Source of the DNA: an uncultured Ruminococcus sp.
GTDB taxonomy: Bacteria > Bacillota > Clostridia > Oscillospirales > Ruminococcaceae
DNA: 50,108 nt
Direction: 5' to 3'
NCBI GenBank assembly: GCA_902788785.1
Contig: CADALT010000030.1
Location: forward strand, 6,269-56,376
A program made the position numbers and the translations under genes. Position 1 is the stretch's first letter, and each line of letters starts with the position of its first letter. The notes under the pieces were generated by a model. The model saw only the letters and a program-made list of their open reading frames with translations. It was not told the origin of the DNA and did no database searches. This document shows positions 23,494 to 31,231 of the stretch, one piece after another.

Positions 23494-24388
23494 CAGCTTC
23501 AAATACCTCGTACATCAGGGCTTCTCGGGCATCTGGAAAAACAGGATGATGACCTTTGCGTCGTTCTGTATACTGCTTGTAAGTCTGCTGATGGTAGGTC
23601 TTGCGAGCCTTACCGCTATAAATCTGACAAGAGTTATCGGCGGTATCGAAGATAAGAGCGAGGTAGTTGTCATCATAAGCGATGATGCGGATGACAAGGC
23701 TAAGGATGAACTGAAAACACATCTGGAGGAAATACCCAACGTAAATTCCATTACTATGTACAGTAAGGAAGAAGCCTGGGACGGTATGCTGGACAGCATG
23801 ACCGATGAGGAGAAGGAGTTCTTTAAGTACGCTGACGAGAACCCTCTGCCCGATACCTACAGACTTACAGTCAAGGACATCAAGAACATGGGCGAGACCA
23901 CAGCTATCATCGAGACACTCGATAATGTTGAGTCTACCCAGTCGCCTACCACATTTGCGGATATACTCATAAATATCAGAAGGATATTCAGCATAGTCGC
24001 AGTCGCTGTTGTGGCAGCACTGGTAGTGGTAAGCCTTATCATAATCTCAAATACCACAAGGGCAAGCGTTTTTGCCAGACGTAAGGAGATCAATATCATG
24101 AAATACGTCGGCGCTACCAATGCCTTTATCAGGATACCTTTCTTTGTAGAGGGTATGATCGTGGGTCTTGTGGCAGCTGTGGGCGCACTGCTGCTTACAA
24201 AGTTCGCCTACGAAGGCGTATACAATATATTCAGCGATAACTTCAATATCTGGAGTATCCTGGGTATGCAGAAGCTCTATGCGTTCAAGGATCTGCTGTT
24301 CCCCGTGAGTGTATCTTATCTGGCAGCAGGTGCGGTCATAGGCGCAGTGGGTACTTCAATAAGCACCGGCAAACACCTTAAAGTGTAG
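23483..24388 (+). CDS. ftsX: Cell-division permease FtsX
   Basis: A 301-residue protein with FtsX topology. One TM near the N-terminus (MMTFASFCILLVSLLMVGL) is followed by an ectodomain of ~110 residues (EVVVIISDDADD... to NVESTQSPTTFADI). Three further TM segments then follow, and the conserved FARRKEINIMKYVGATNAFIRIPFFVEG lies between them. It transmits the FtsE ATPase cycle to an external wall hydrolase; two coiled-coil M23 proteins encoded just downstream are obvious candidates. The ATG at 23483 has AGGAGGTG upstream and lies inside the ftsE 3' end. Confidence 0.95.
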   Translation: MKASSFKYLVHQGFSGIWKNRMMTFASFCILLVSLLMVGLASLTAINLTRVIGGIEDKSEVVVIISDDADDKAKDELKTHLEEIPNVNSITMYSKEEAWDGMLDSMTDEEKEFFKYADENPLPDTYRLTVKDIKNMGETTAIIETLDNVESTQSPTTFADILINIRRIFSIVAVAVVAALVVVSLIIISNTTRASVFARRKEINIMKYVGATNAFIRIPFFVEGMIVGLVAAVGALLLTKFAYEGVYNIFSDNFNIWSILGMQKLYAFKDLLFPVSVSYLAAGAVIGAVGTSISTGKHLKV

Positions 24389-24411
24389 ACCGGAGGCAAA
24401 AGATCATGATC

Positions 24412-24449
24412 GGCAGAAAACGGGGTATTTCTCCGGGTTTCTGCCTTTT
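24412..24449 (+). terminator. Terminator of ftsEX
   Basis: GGCAGAAA (24412-24419) pairs with TTTCTGCC (24438-24445), with further partly paired CGGGG/CTCCG inside, and is followed by TTTTAT. Confidence 0.75.
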
Positions 24450-24698
24450 ATACTAAATGACATCATAACTTTCCAACAGATCGGCATAAAGCTGCGGTAT
24501 TGCAGCTGAGGCAGGATGTGGACGAGGAGAGATGTCGCTGATTTATGACAAATTGTGTAAAGATGCTGCGGTATAATATAGATAGATACAGCCGCAGTCA
24601 TGACCGGAACGATCTTGTAAGTCCGGCTTGCTAAAATACATTATTGTGGCAGGCAGCATAGGACAGATCGTTTCATGTAATGACGGAGGATCATTGAA
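24450..24698. other. Intergenic region before the first M23 gene
   Basis: A TATAAT box at 24572-24577 could be a -10, but no good -35 is found at 16-18 bp. TACTAAATGACATCA (24451-24465) may be a degenerate end of the palindrome family. No ORF is supported. Confidence 0.4.
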
Positions 24699-26258
24699 AT
24701 GAACAGAGTGACCGGTTTTAAGAAGGTCATTGCTTGTACTGCCGCTGTAGTGATTTGCGTTGCAGCTATGACAGGTGCGGGCTGTGATGTTCTTAAAGTT
24801 CAGACAGCTGCTGCCGAAAGTAAAGAACTCCAGGAAAACAAGGAGCAGATCGACGGCAAGCAGTCGCAGATAGACGACCTTATTTCCAAACAGGCTGAAC
24901 TCGATAAAAAGATAGAAGCCACTAAGGATGATATAAATGCTGAACAGCAGAACCTCGATGCTATAAGAGAACAGATCGTAACGGTGCAGCAGACCATACT
25001 CACACTGAGCGACTCGATCTCTGAAACAAAGGCAGAGGTAAGTGTGCTGGAAGACTCCATCGCCGAAAAGGAGATACAGGTGGAGGAAAAGCATGAACAG
25101 ATAGTCGAAGGCGTGGGCGATTTCAAGGTAAGGCTCAGGTCAATGTATGTTGCAGGCAATAATTCCTACTCGGATATCATCGTGGGCGCATCGGATTTCT
25201 ACGATATGCTGATGAAGATAGAGCTGGTCAAGAGAGTGGCAGAGCATGACGATCAGATGATCGACGACCTGATAGTTCTCAAAAACCAGTATGAGGCTGA
25301 TGAAGCTGACCTCAATGCACAGAAGCAGAGCCTTGAAGCTAAGCAGGAAGACCTTGAAAACAAAAAACAGACCCACGAACAGCAGAGGGACAAGCTGCAG
25401 GAGCTTTTCAATGCCAGCGAATCTACTCTGGAAACACTAAATAACGATAAGCAGATACAGGAGAATAATCTGGCGATCATCGAGCAGGAACAGCAGCAGT
25501 TCGAGAGAGATCTGGAAAACCTGATCAAGAAGCGCCAGGAGATAAAGGACGAGGAAGAGAAAAAGCGTCAGGAGGAAGAAAGAAAGAGACAGGAAGAAGA
25601 GAGACTGCGTCAGGAGGAAGAACGCAGAAAGCAGGAGGAAGAAAGAAAGAGACAGGAAGAGGAGAAAAGAAAACAAGAGGAAGCAAAGAAAGCACAGGCG
25701 GCTGAAGGCGACGATGATGAAGACGATGAGGACGAGAGCGACAGCAGCTCTGACTCGGGTGATACATACGTTCCGCATAAGCCTGTCAACTCGGGCGACC
25801 CCAATGCAGCTTACGGCTATGAGGATAAGTCCAGATTTACCTGGCCCGTACCGGGACATTATAACGTGTCCTTCGGTTTCGGCTACCGTAATTCGGGCTC
25901 ACTGGTCGGCTACCACGGAGGTATAGACATCTATGACTCCGATATCTACGGTGCAGAGATAGTTGCTGCGGATGACGGCGAGGTCATTCTGGCAGAAAAC
26001 TACTGTACCCACGATTTCGGCAAGAACTATTCCTGCGGCTGCGGCGGCGGTTACGGCAGATACGTTATCATCGAGCACGACGGCGGCTATTATACTTTGT
26101 ATGGTCATCAGTGCGAGGTAATAGTATCTGTGGGACAGTACGTAAAGAAGGGTCAGGTCATAGGCTACGTCGGCTCGACAGGACACTCCACAGGACCTCA
26201 TTTACACTTCGAGGTAAGAATAGGTACCGAGAGACAGGATCCCAGCGGTTACGTCTGA
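24699..26258 (+). CDS. Coiled-coil M23 peptidoglycan endopeptidase (EnvC/PcsB-like), copy 1
   Basis: A 519-residue secreted protein. Residues 1-40 are a hydrophobic signal, with Cys29 in a lipobox-like TGAGC context. Residues ~40-280 form a long coiled coil (KEQIDGKQSQIDDLISKQAELDKKIE) with the KRVAEHDDQMIDDL segment shared with the next copy. Residues ~285-335 are a KRQEEER-type charged helix, followed by an acidic Ser linker. The C-terminal M23 domain has GYHGGIDIY (HxxxD) and the second His pair in TGPHLHFEVR; it carries an insertion with SCGCGGGYG. M23 enzymes cleave peptide cross-links. Adjacent ftsEX implies FtsEX-controlled activity. Confidence 0.93.
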   Translation: MNRVTGFKKVIACTAAVVICVAAMTGAGCDVLKVQTAAAESKELQENKEQIDGKQSQIDDLISKQAELDKKIEATKDDINAEQQNLDAIREQIVTVQQTILTLSDSISETKAEVSVLEDSIAEKEIQVEEKHEQIVEGVGDFKVRLRSMYVAGNNSYSDIIVGASDFYDMLMKIELVKRVAEHDDQMIDDLIVLKNQYEADEADLNAQKQSLEAKQEDLENKKQTHEQQRDKLQELFNASESTLETLNNDKQIQENNLAIIEQEQQQFERDLENLIKKRQEIKDEEEKKRQEEERKRQEEERLRQEEERRKQEEERKRQEEEKRKQEEAKKAQAAEGDDDEDDEDESDSSSDSGDTYVPHKPVNSGDPNAAYGYEDKSRFTWPVPGHYNVSFGFGYRNSGSLVGYHGGIDIYDSDIYGAEIVAADDGEVILAENYCTHDFGKNYSCGCGGGYGRYVIIEHDGGYYTLYGHQCEVIVSVGQYVKKGQVIGYVGSTGHSTGPHLHFEVRIGTERQDPSGYV

Positions 26259-26326
26259 TGCTAAACTGCGTTTTCTCATAGGTATAGGCTTGTAATGTCA
26301 TATGATGGGAAGGAGTGCAGATTTTT

Positions 26327-26569
26327 ATGGATAATAAATTGACCATCGGTGAGATCGAGATGCTTTGGAACGCTCTTTATTTTGAGAGAGTACAGATACT
26401 CGATAATATTGAAGATGTAACAGATCAGGACGAAGCTGAACAGTGCAAGGAAAAGGCGGAAGACCTGAACAGACTCATGAAGAAACTCAAAGGTATATCT
26501 GAACATATGCTGGATGATGTCATCAGCGGACGCAATGTGATCTGCTGTATGGAGATACATGAGGACTGA
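26327..26569 (+). CDS. Small acidic helical protein of unknown function
   Basis: An 80-residue protein: acidic, predicted mostly alpha-helical, with no signal or TM segment. It reads MDNKLTIGEIEMLWNALYFERV, then a Glu/Lys-rich amphipathic helix. The ATG at 26327 is preferred (AAGGAG 11 nt upstream) over the GTG at 26315. It lies between the two M23 genes, 68 bp after the first, and is probably cotranscribed. No family is recognised. Its placement suggests a regulator or adaptor of the hydrolase pair, which is only an inference. Confidence 0.65.
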   Translation: MDNKLTIGEIEMLWNALYFERVQILDNIEDVTDQDEAEQCKEKAEDLNRLMKKLKGISEHMLDDVISGRNVICCMEIHED

Positions 26570-26573
26570 CAAG

Positions 26574-26677
26574 ATATAGTAAACGGCATAAAAATTTCTG
26601 CATTCGCTGCCTGCCGAAAGGCTGTTGCTTGTTTCGGCAGGATCACGGGTGTGCAGAAATTTATGTCGTTTTATATA
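26574..26677. repeat. Palindromic intergenic element, copy B
   Basis: The left end TATAGTAAACGGCATAAA...TTTCTGC is complementary to the right end GCAGAAATTTATGTCGTTTT...TATA. An inner CTGCCGAAA/TTTCGGCAG hairpin fills the middle. It starts 5 bp past the stop of the small acidic ORF and may serve as its terminator. Confidence 0.75.
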
Positions 26678-26757
26678 TTTTATAGGAAATGGCACCGTTC
26701 TTGCGGAATATGCCGTTTGCTGTAATAGGATAAAAGGCTTTATATAAGGAGAGTACA

Positions 26758-28653
26758 ATGAGTAAGCACAAGGGCTTCGTAAAGTTTATGTCACTGACAG
26801 CCGCTTTGAGTATAACTGTGTGTGCGGTGTCGGGCAGCATGAACACTGTTCCCGCCGATGCGTATTATGACGGTTCGTATGATTATTACAATTACGGTGC
26901 GAACGGTTATGACAGCGGCTACGATAACGGTGCATACGGATATGACCAGTATTCGGGCTACGGCTACGATTACGGCACATATGGGTATGATACCTATACG
27001 GGCTATGATAACACCACGGGTTACACAGGCTACGATAATACAACAGGTTATGATACCAACAGTACCGCAGGTTATGACTATACCACAGGTACCACAGACA
27101 GCACAGCGGCGGATAATACTTCGTCGCAGGCATCGAGCGATGACAGCGAGGCAGAACAGGCTGCCATCACCGAGAATACCGAGATAACGGGCGCTGCAAG
27201 GTCGCTCAAAACACTGATAGGCAGAAAGACCGAGCTCAACGTGGAGATCTCTGACGCAAAGACCGCACTGAAGGAAGAGGAGAAAATGCTCAAAAGCCTC
27301 AGAAAGCGTGCAGATGAGATCGATAAGGAGCTTTATATCCTTAACCGTTCCATGGCGACTATGGAGATCAAGGTCAATGCCAACAAGCACGAACTCGACC
27401 GCATAAATAATGAGATCGAGGACGGTACTGACAAGCTGAAAAAAAGGATGAGGGCGCTGTATCTCTCGGGGTCTGATTCTTATACCACCATGATACTGGA
27501 GTCTGACAGCTTCTATGATGTGCTGATGAGGATGGAACTCATAAAGCGTGTGGCTGAACATGATGATAATGTCATAGATGAGCTCTATGGGCTCAAAGAT
27601 CAGTTTGAGGCTAAACAGGCTAAGCTGAGTGCCCAGCAGGAGGAGCTGGATAAGCAGTATGAACTCTTTGACGGCAAAAAGGCTAAGCTTGATGAGCTGT
27701 ATAATTCGTCCACACAGGCAAGAAAACTGCTGGAGGAAAAACAGCAGAAACTCAAGGAGCAGGCAGCACAGCTCAATGTGGAGAAGATAAAGTCTGCCCA
27801 GGCACTTTCTCAGGTGCTCAACCCATACAGCGGTATGGTGTCCTTCGAGGAAGAGATAGCCGCAAACTGCGCAGCTGCGGACGAAAGACTCAACGAGATA
27901 CACAATGAGATCAGGGACCGTGAAAAGGACGGCGATAAGCTGACTGATGATGAACCCAGATATGAATTCGCATGGCCTGTGCCTGACAGCTTCGATATAA
28001 CCTCGGGCGTCGGAGCAAGATGGGGCACTTATCATACGGGTCTTGATATTGCTTATATCCACGGTACACCTATCCATGCCACGGAAACAGGCACAGTCAT
28101 CATGACCAACGAGACCTGTACCCATGACTACGGCAAAACCGCTTCCTGCGGATGCGGCGGAGGTTACGGCAACTTCGTTATAATCGACCACGGCAATGAC
28201 TTCCTGTCGCTGTACGGTCATATGACCAAGGTGCTTGTAAAGCCCGGTGACAGAGTCACTCAGGGCGAGGTCATCGGTCTGATGGGCTCAACAGGCTATT
28301 CCACAGGCGAACACCTTCATTTTGAACTGCGTTATCAGGGCAATATACTTGACCCTGCACTTTATGTGGACGCTTCCATAAGCGGTTCAAATCCCAGAAA
28401 GAGCCAGAAGAGCGATGCTGAACAGATAGAGGTAGTTGCTCACGATAATAATGCCGAAAAGCAGAAAGAAGTCGAGAAGAAGAAAGAGGAAGCCAGAAAC
28501 AGCGCACAGTCGCAGGCTGAAAGCGAGGCACCTCAGCAAACACAGCAGCCTCAACAGACTCAGCCCCCACAGCAAAATGCTCAGCCCGAACAGAACGGTC
28601 AGCAGGATCTGATACAGATAACAGACCCAAATACCGAAACAGCAGGGCAGTAA
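26758..28653 (+). CDS. Coiled-coil M23 peptidoglycan endopeptidase, copy 2, with Tyr/Gly-rich N-terminus
   Basis: A 631-residue secreted protein. A signal peptide (to about residue 36, ADA) is followed by ~80 residues very rich in Tyr, Gly, Asp and Thr (units like YGYDxYxGYD). Then come a Ser/Asp linker and a coiled coil (about 145-360) with ELIKRVAEHDDNVIDEL, clearly paralogous to copy 1. The M23 domain shows TYHTGLDI and the HLHFELR His pair, plus the same SCGCGGGYG insertion. The C-terminal ~90 residues are Lys/Glu- then Gln/Pro-rich. It is likely a wall cross-link hydrolase; the Tyr-rich region may bind wall polymers or self-associate. RBS AAGGAGAG precedes the ATG. Confidence 0.92.
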   Translation: MSKHKGFVKFMSLTAALSITVCAVSGSMNTVPADAYYDGSYDYYNYGANGYDSGYDNGAYGYDQYSGYGYDYGTYGYDTYTGYDNTTGYTGYDNTTGYDTNSTAGYDYTTGTTDSTAADNTSSQASSDDSEAEQAAITENTEITGAARSLKTLIGRKTELNVEISDAKTALKEEEKMLKSLRKRADEIDKELYILNRSMATMEIKVNANKHELDRINNEIEDGTDKLKKRMRALYLSGSDSYTTMILESDSFYDVLMRMELIKRVAEHDDNVIDELYGLKDQFEAKQAKLSAQQEELDKQYELFDGKKAKLDELYNSSTQARKLLEEKQQKLKEQAAQLNVEKIKSAQALSQVLNPYSGMVSFEEEIAANCAAADERLNEIHNEIRDREKDGDKLTDDEPRYEFAWPVPDSFDITSGVGARWGTYHTGLDIAYIHGTPIHATETGTVIMTNETCTHDYGKTASCGCGGGYGNFVIIDHGNDFLSLYGHMTKVLVKPGDRVTQGEVIGLMGSTGYSTGEHLHFELRYQGNILDPALYVDASISGSNPRKSQKSDAEQIEVVAHDNNAEKQKEVEKKKEEARNSAQSQAESEAPQQTQQPQQTQPPQQNAQPEQNGQQDLIQITDPNTETAGQ

Positions 28654-28709
28654 ATAATGATATCAAAGCGGAGAGCGTTAAGCGCAGGCTCTATAAAGAA
28701 GTTTTATTC

Positions 28710-28742
28710 AGACACTTCTGTTGTATCACAGCAGAAGTGTCT
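28710..28742 (+). terminator. Probable terminator of M23 copy 2
   Basis: Perfect 11-bp stem AGACACTTCTG/CAGAAGTGTCT (28710-28720 with 28732-28742). The downstream T-tract is short (TTTGCG), so termination may be weak. Confidence 0.55.
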
Positions 28743-28840
28743 TTGCGTTATTTAGCGAAGAGCCTGCTAAGTGAATAAGGCGATACCTTAACTATTCACT
28801 ATTAGTTATTCATTATTCACTTTTCATTTAGCAGCAGTAC

Positions 28841-28881
28841 GCAACAGCTGTAGTTTTCAAATACTTCTTTATTGCTGCTGC
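28841..28881. repeat. Dispersed 41-nt core repeat, copy 2
   Basis: GCAACAGCTGTAGTTTTCAA through ATTGCTGCTGC; 38/41 identical to 10699-10739. It lies in a 464-bp intergenic stretch that holds no ORF. Confidence 0.75.
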
Positions 28882-29036
28882 GATTATGTTCTCCGCTTTT
28901 TATTTTAGCAGAAAAATTTTCTCCGATAAGCGATCATGACAATATATTGATGAGAGTATGAGCAATTTCAACAATATATAGTTTATTTTACTAGTGAACA
29001 TTTTTCATATAAAAGATGCGCTATCTGATATCAGGA

Positions 29037-29065
29037 TTGACAAATCTGTCAAATCGTGGTATACT
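29037..29065 (+). promoter_or_regulatory. Promoter of the PP2C phosphatase gene
   Basis: TTGACA (29037-29042), 17-bp spacer, TATACT (29060-29065), 53 bp before the chosen ATG. Confidence 0.83.
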
Positions 29066-29117
29066 TTTAGTGTGGGCGCTTAGACGCAAATGAGTGTGAA
29101 TTTTGGGGCAATGTCGT

Positions 29118-31046
29118 ATGAGATATTATATTTACGGATATACAGATACAGGCAGCTACAGAGATAATAACGAGGACGCTGTGCTGGTCAATAAAGAGAT
29201 AATCACCGAAGGCTTCTGTGAGTCGGTGGCGGATGCGCCGTTCATCACAGCGGTCTGCGACGGCGTGGGCGGAGAAAACGCAGGTGAGCTTGCATCCAAG
29301 CTGTGCTTGCAGTATCTGTCTATCGTTGATTATACCTCCGCTACGGATATGAAGCAGGTGCTTATGAATATCCACGGGAAGATCAAGCGCAAAGGTGTCA
29401 GGGTGAAAGATGCTGCGAATATGCAGACTACCCTGTGCGCACTGGCTGTGGACGAAGACGGCAAAGGTATGTGTATAAACGTGGGCGACAGCAGGATGTA
29501 CCGCTTTGTCAACGGCACCATCAGGCAGATATCCTCCGACCAGAGCTATGGTCAGTATATGTACAATAAGGGCGTTATCGACGATATTGAGGAGCTTGAC
29601 CCCAAGTACCGCAAAGCGATAATCTCATCCATGGGCAGCACACGCAGCGAACCTGATGTTACGCAGACCCCTCTGGTCAGCGAATTCGGCGCTGAACCCG
29701 ATGATATGATAATACTCACCACCGACGGCGTTTCGGACTACCTGACAGAGAACGAGTTTGAGGTCGGGCTGTCTATGGACCTGCCCATCTCCGAAAAGCT
29801 TGTGGCGCTGGCAAAGCTTGCCATAATGAACGGAAGTCAGGATAATGTCTCGATAATAGGCATCAAGCCTTTTTTGGATTTTGAAGAGCTGGCAGCGCTT
29901 ACTCGTCACGATGCGGTTGGCAAGACCGTTGACGTTAATGCTATGCTCAAAGAACAGCCTGATGAGGAAGAATTCGATGAGTTGAGCGACATACTGACCA
30001 TCGACCTTGATGAGATAATCGGCAAGCATAAGCAGACTCCAAAGCCTGCGTCTTTCGTTCCCGAGGATGAGCCCGAGGAAGAAACTATGCCCGAAGAAAC
30101 CTCGGAAGAGCCTGCATATGAGGAAGAACAGGCAAATGAAGAAGAACAGCTTGATGAGCCCGTTTATGAGGAACAGCCTGTCGGGGAGATTCCCTATGAG
30201 CCTGCAGCACAGCAGGGCAGCTACCATGAGCCTTTTGTTTTCAGGTATCAGCCCAAGGAGAACGAAGCATTCGTTCTTCCTGAAGTTCCTAAGCATGAAA
30301 TGCCTGTCGTAGAGGACGTTAAAACCGAGGATGCCGAAGTCCACGAGCCTGTCATAGAAGACGTTAAGCCCGAGGAAGCCGAAGTTCCCGAGCCTGTCAT
30401 AGAAGACGTAAAGCCCGAGGAAGCCGAAGTCCCCGAGCCTGTCATAGAAGACGTAAAGCCCGAGGAAGCCGAAGTTCTCGAGCCTGTCATAGAAGACGTA
30501 AAGCCCGAGAAAACCGAAGTTCCCGAGGCTGTCATAGAGGACGCTAAGCCCGAGGAAGCCGAAGTTTCCGAGCCTGTCATAGAAGACGTAAAGCCCGAGG
30601 AAGCCGAAGTCCCCGAGCCTGTCATAGAAGACGTCAAGCCCGAGGAAGCCGAAGTTCCCGAGCCTGTCATAGAAGACGTAAAACCCGAGGAAGCCAAAGT
30701 CCCCGAGCCTGTCATAGAAGACGCTAAGCCCGAGGAAACCGAAGTTCCCGACCCTGCCAAGAGTGTGGCGGACTTTTTCGGCAAATCGTCCGAAGACACC
30801 GAAAAGAAAGACGATGCTCCGCAGGTCGAACTTGATATAGAGCCGACCGCAAAGGCTGATGAGCCAAAGCACGACCCTGCTAAGAGTGTGGCAGATTTCT
30901 TTGAGAACAACGAGCATGGCAGATCTCCGCTGGAGTATACCGAGAGCCGTGAAAACTATGAGCTTGAAGCCCATGACCTGTTCATGCAGGCGCAGGCATC
31001 GCTCTCAAAGCTTACCACATTGTTCCCGAACAAGAAAAAACAGTAA
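29118..31046 (+). CDS. PP2C-type Ser/Thr protein phosphatase with a repeat tail
   Basis: A 642-residue protein. Residues ~1-245 are a bacterial PP2C (PPM) domain: TDTGSYRDNNEDA, CDGVGGENAGELAS, NVGDSRMYR, SSDQSYGQYM, TTDGVSDYL and SQDNVSIIGI, with the Asp residues that bind Mn2+/Mg2+. Such phosphatases reverse Hanks-type kinase phosphorylation in division and wall control. An acidic linker follows, then nine 15-residue repeats (about residues 407-541, EPVIEDVKPEEAEVP). Two copies of DPAKSVADFF bracket a spacer, then a helical C-terminus. No kinase gene is adjacent. The start is uncertain: ATG at 29118, or TTG at 29103 within TTTTGGGGC. Confidence 0.9.
   Translation: MRYYIYGYTDTGSYRDNNEDAVLVNKEIITEGFCESVADAPFITAVCDGVGGENAGELASKLCLQYLSIVDYTSATDMKQVLMNIHGKIKRKGVRVKDAANMQTTLCALAVDEDGKGMCINVGDSRMYRFVNGTIRQISSDQSYGQYMYNKGVIDDIEELDPKYRKAIISSMGSTRSEPDVTQTPLVSEFGAEPDDMIILTTDGVSDYLTENEFEVGLSMDLPISEKLVALAKLAIMNGSQDNVSIIGIKPFLDFEELAALTRHDAVGKTVDVNAMLKEQPDEEEFDELSDILTIDLDEIIGKHKQTPKPASFVPEDEPEEETMPEETSEEPAYEEEQANEEEQLDEPVYEEQPVGEIPYEPAAQQGSYHEPFVFRYQPKENEAFVLPEVPKHEMPVVEDVKTEDAEVHEPVIEDVKPEEAEVPEPVIEDVKPEEAEVPEPVIEDVKPEEAEVLEPVIEDVKPEKTEVPEAVIEDAKPEEAEVSEPVIEDVKPEEAEVPEPVIEDVKPEEAEVPEPVIEDVKPEEAKVPEPVIEDAKPEETEVPDPAKSVADFFGKSSEDTEKKDDAPQVELDIEPTAKADEPKHDPAKSVADFFENNEHGRSPLEYTESRENYELEAHDLFMQAQASLSKLTTLFPNKKKQ
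30336..30740 (+). repeat. 45-nt x9 tandem repeat in the phosphatase tail
   Basis: Nine in-frame 45-nt units encode EVPEPVIEDVKPEEA variants. It is similar in style to the 48-nt repeat of the TerD protein. The minus-strand ORFs at 29625-30974 and 30248-30910 are shadows of it. Confidence 0.93.
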
Positions 31047-31054
31047 TTTATAAA

Positions 31055-31099
31055 ACAGGCAGTACCGCAGTCAGAACGTGCGGTGCTGCCTGTTATTTT
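31055..31099 (+). terminator. Terminator of the phosphatase gene
   Basis: 15-bp stem (ACAGGCAGTACCGCA with TGCGGTGCTGCCTGT, one G-U pair) and a TTATTTTA tail, starting 8 bp after the stop. Confidence 0.88.
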
Positions 31100-31127
31100 A
31101 GTATTCGGGGCATTTGATGCGGCAGAC

Positions 31128-31156
31128 TTGACAAAGCCGCTGCAATGTTGTAAAAT
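31128..31156 (+). promoter_or_regulatory. Promoter of the dockerin-VanY gene
   Basis: TTGACA (31128-31133), 17-bp spacer, TAAAAT (31151-31156). The last 12 nt, ATGTTGTAAAAT, are identical to the promoter of the dockerin-only gene. Confidence 0.83.
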
Positions 31157-31231
31157 AAAGGGTAAGAAAAAAGCATCATGAGTGCAGGGCTGTTCGTCCT
31201 GTATCATGTGGAGAAATCGGAGGAAAGTATA

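Larger units (their letters stand above)
28665..28899. repeat. Nested inverted repeats downstream of M23 copy 2
   Basis: Outer arms AAAGCGGAGA (28665-28674) and TCTCCGCTTT (28890-28899, followed by TTATTTT) enclose three more features. GCAGGCTCT/AGAGCCTGC (28684-28692 with about 28760-28768) is the next pair. An 11-bp hairpin lies at 28710-28742. An ATTCACTATT-rich segment and the dispersed 41-nt core complete it. It looks like a terminator hairpin whose loop has taken up other elements. Confidence 0.6.

Noticed and set aside
24545-24577. Promoter of the first M23 gene
   Set aside because: TATAAT is good, but TGACA-like sequence lies 20-21 bp upstream and no -35 is at 16-18 bp, so I did not list it as a promoter.
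26791-28221. 476-codon minus-strand ORF opposite M23 copy 2
   Set aside because: The plus strand encodes a complete signal, coiled coil and M23 active site; the antisense frame has no motif or RBS.
29625-30974. 449-codon minus-strand ORF with GLYVFYDRLGNFGFL-type repeats
   Set aside because: The apparent protein repeat is the reverse strand of the 45-nt phosphatase repeat.
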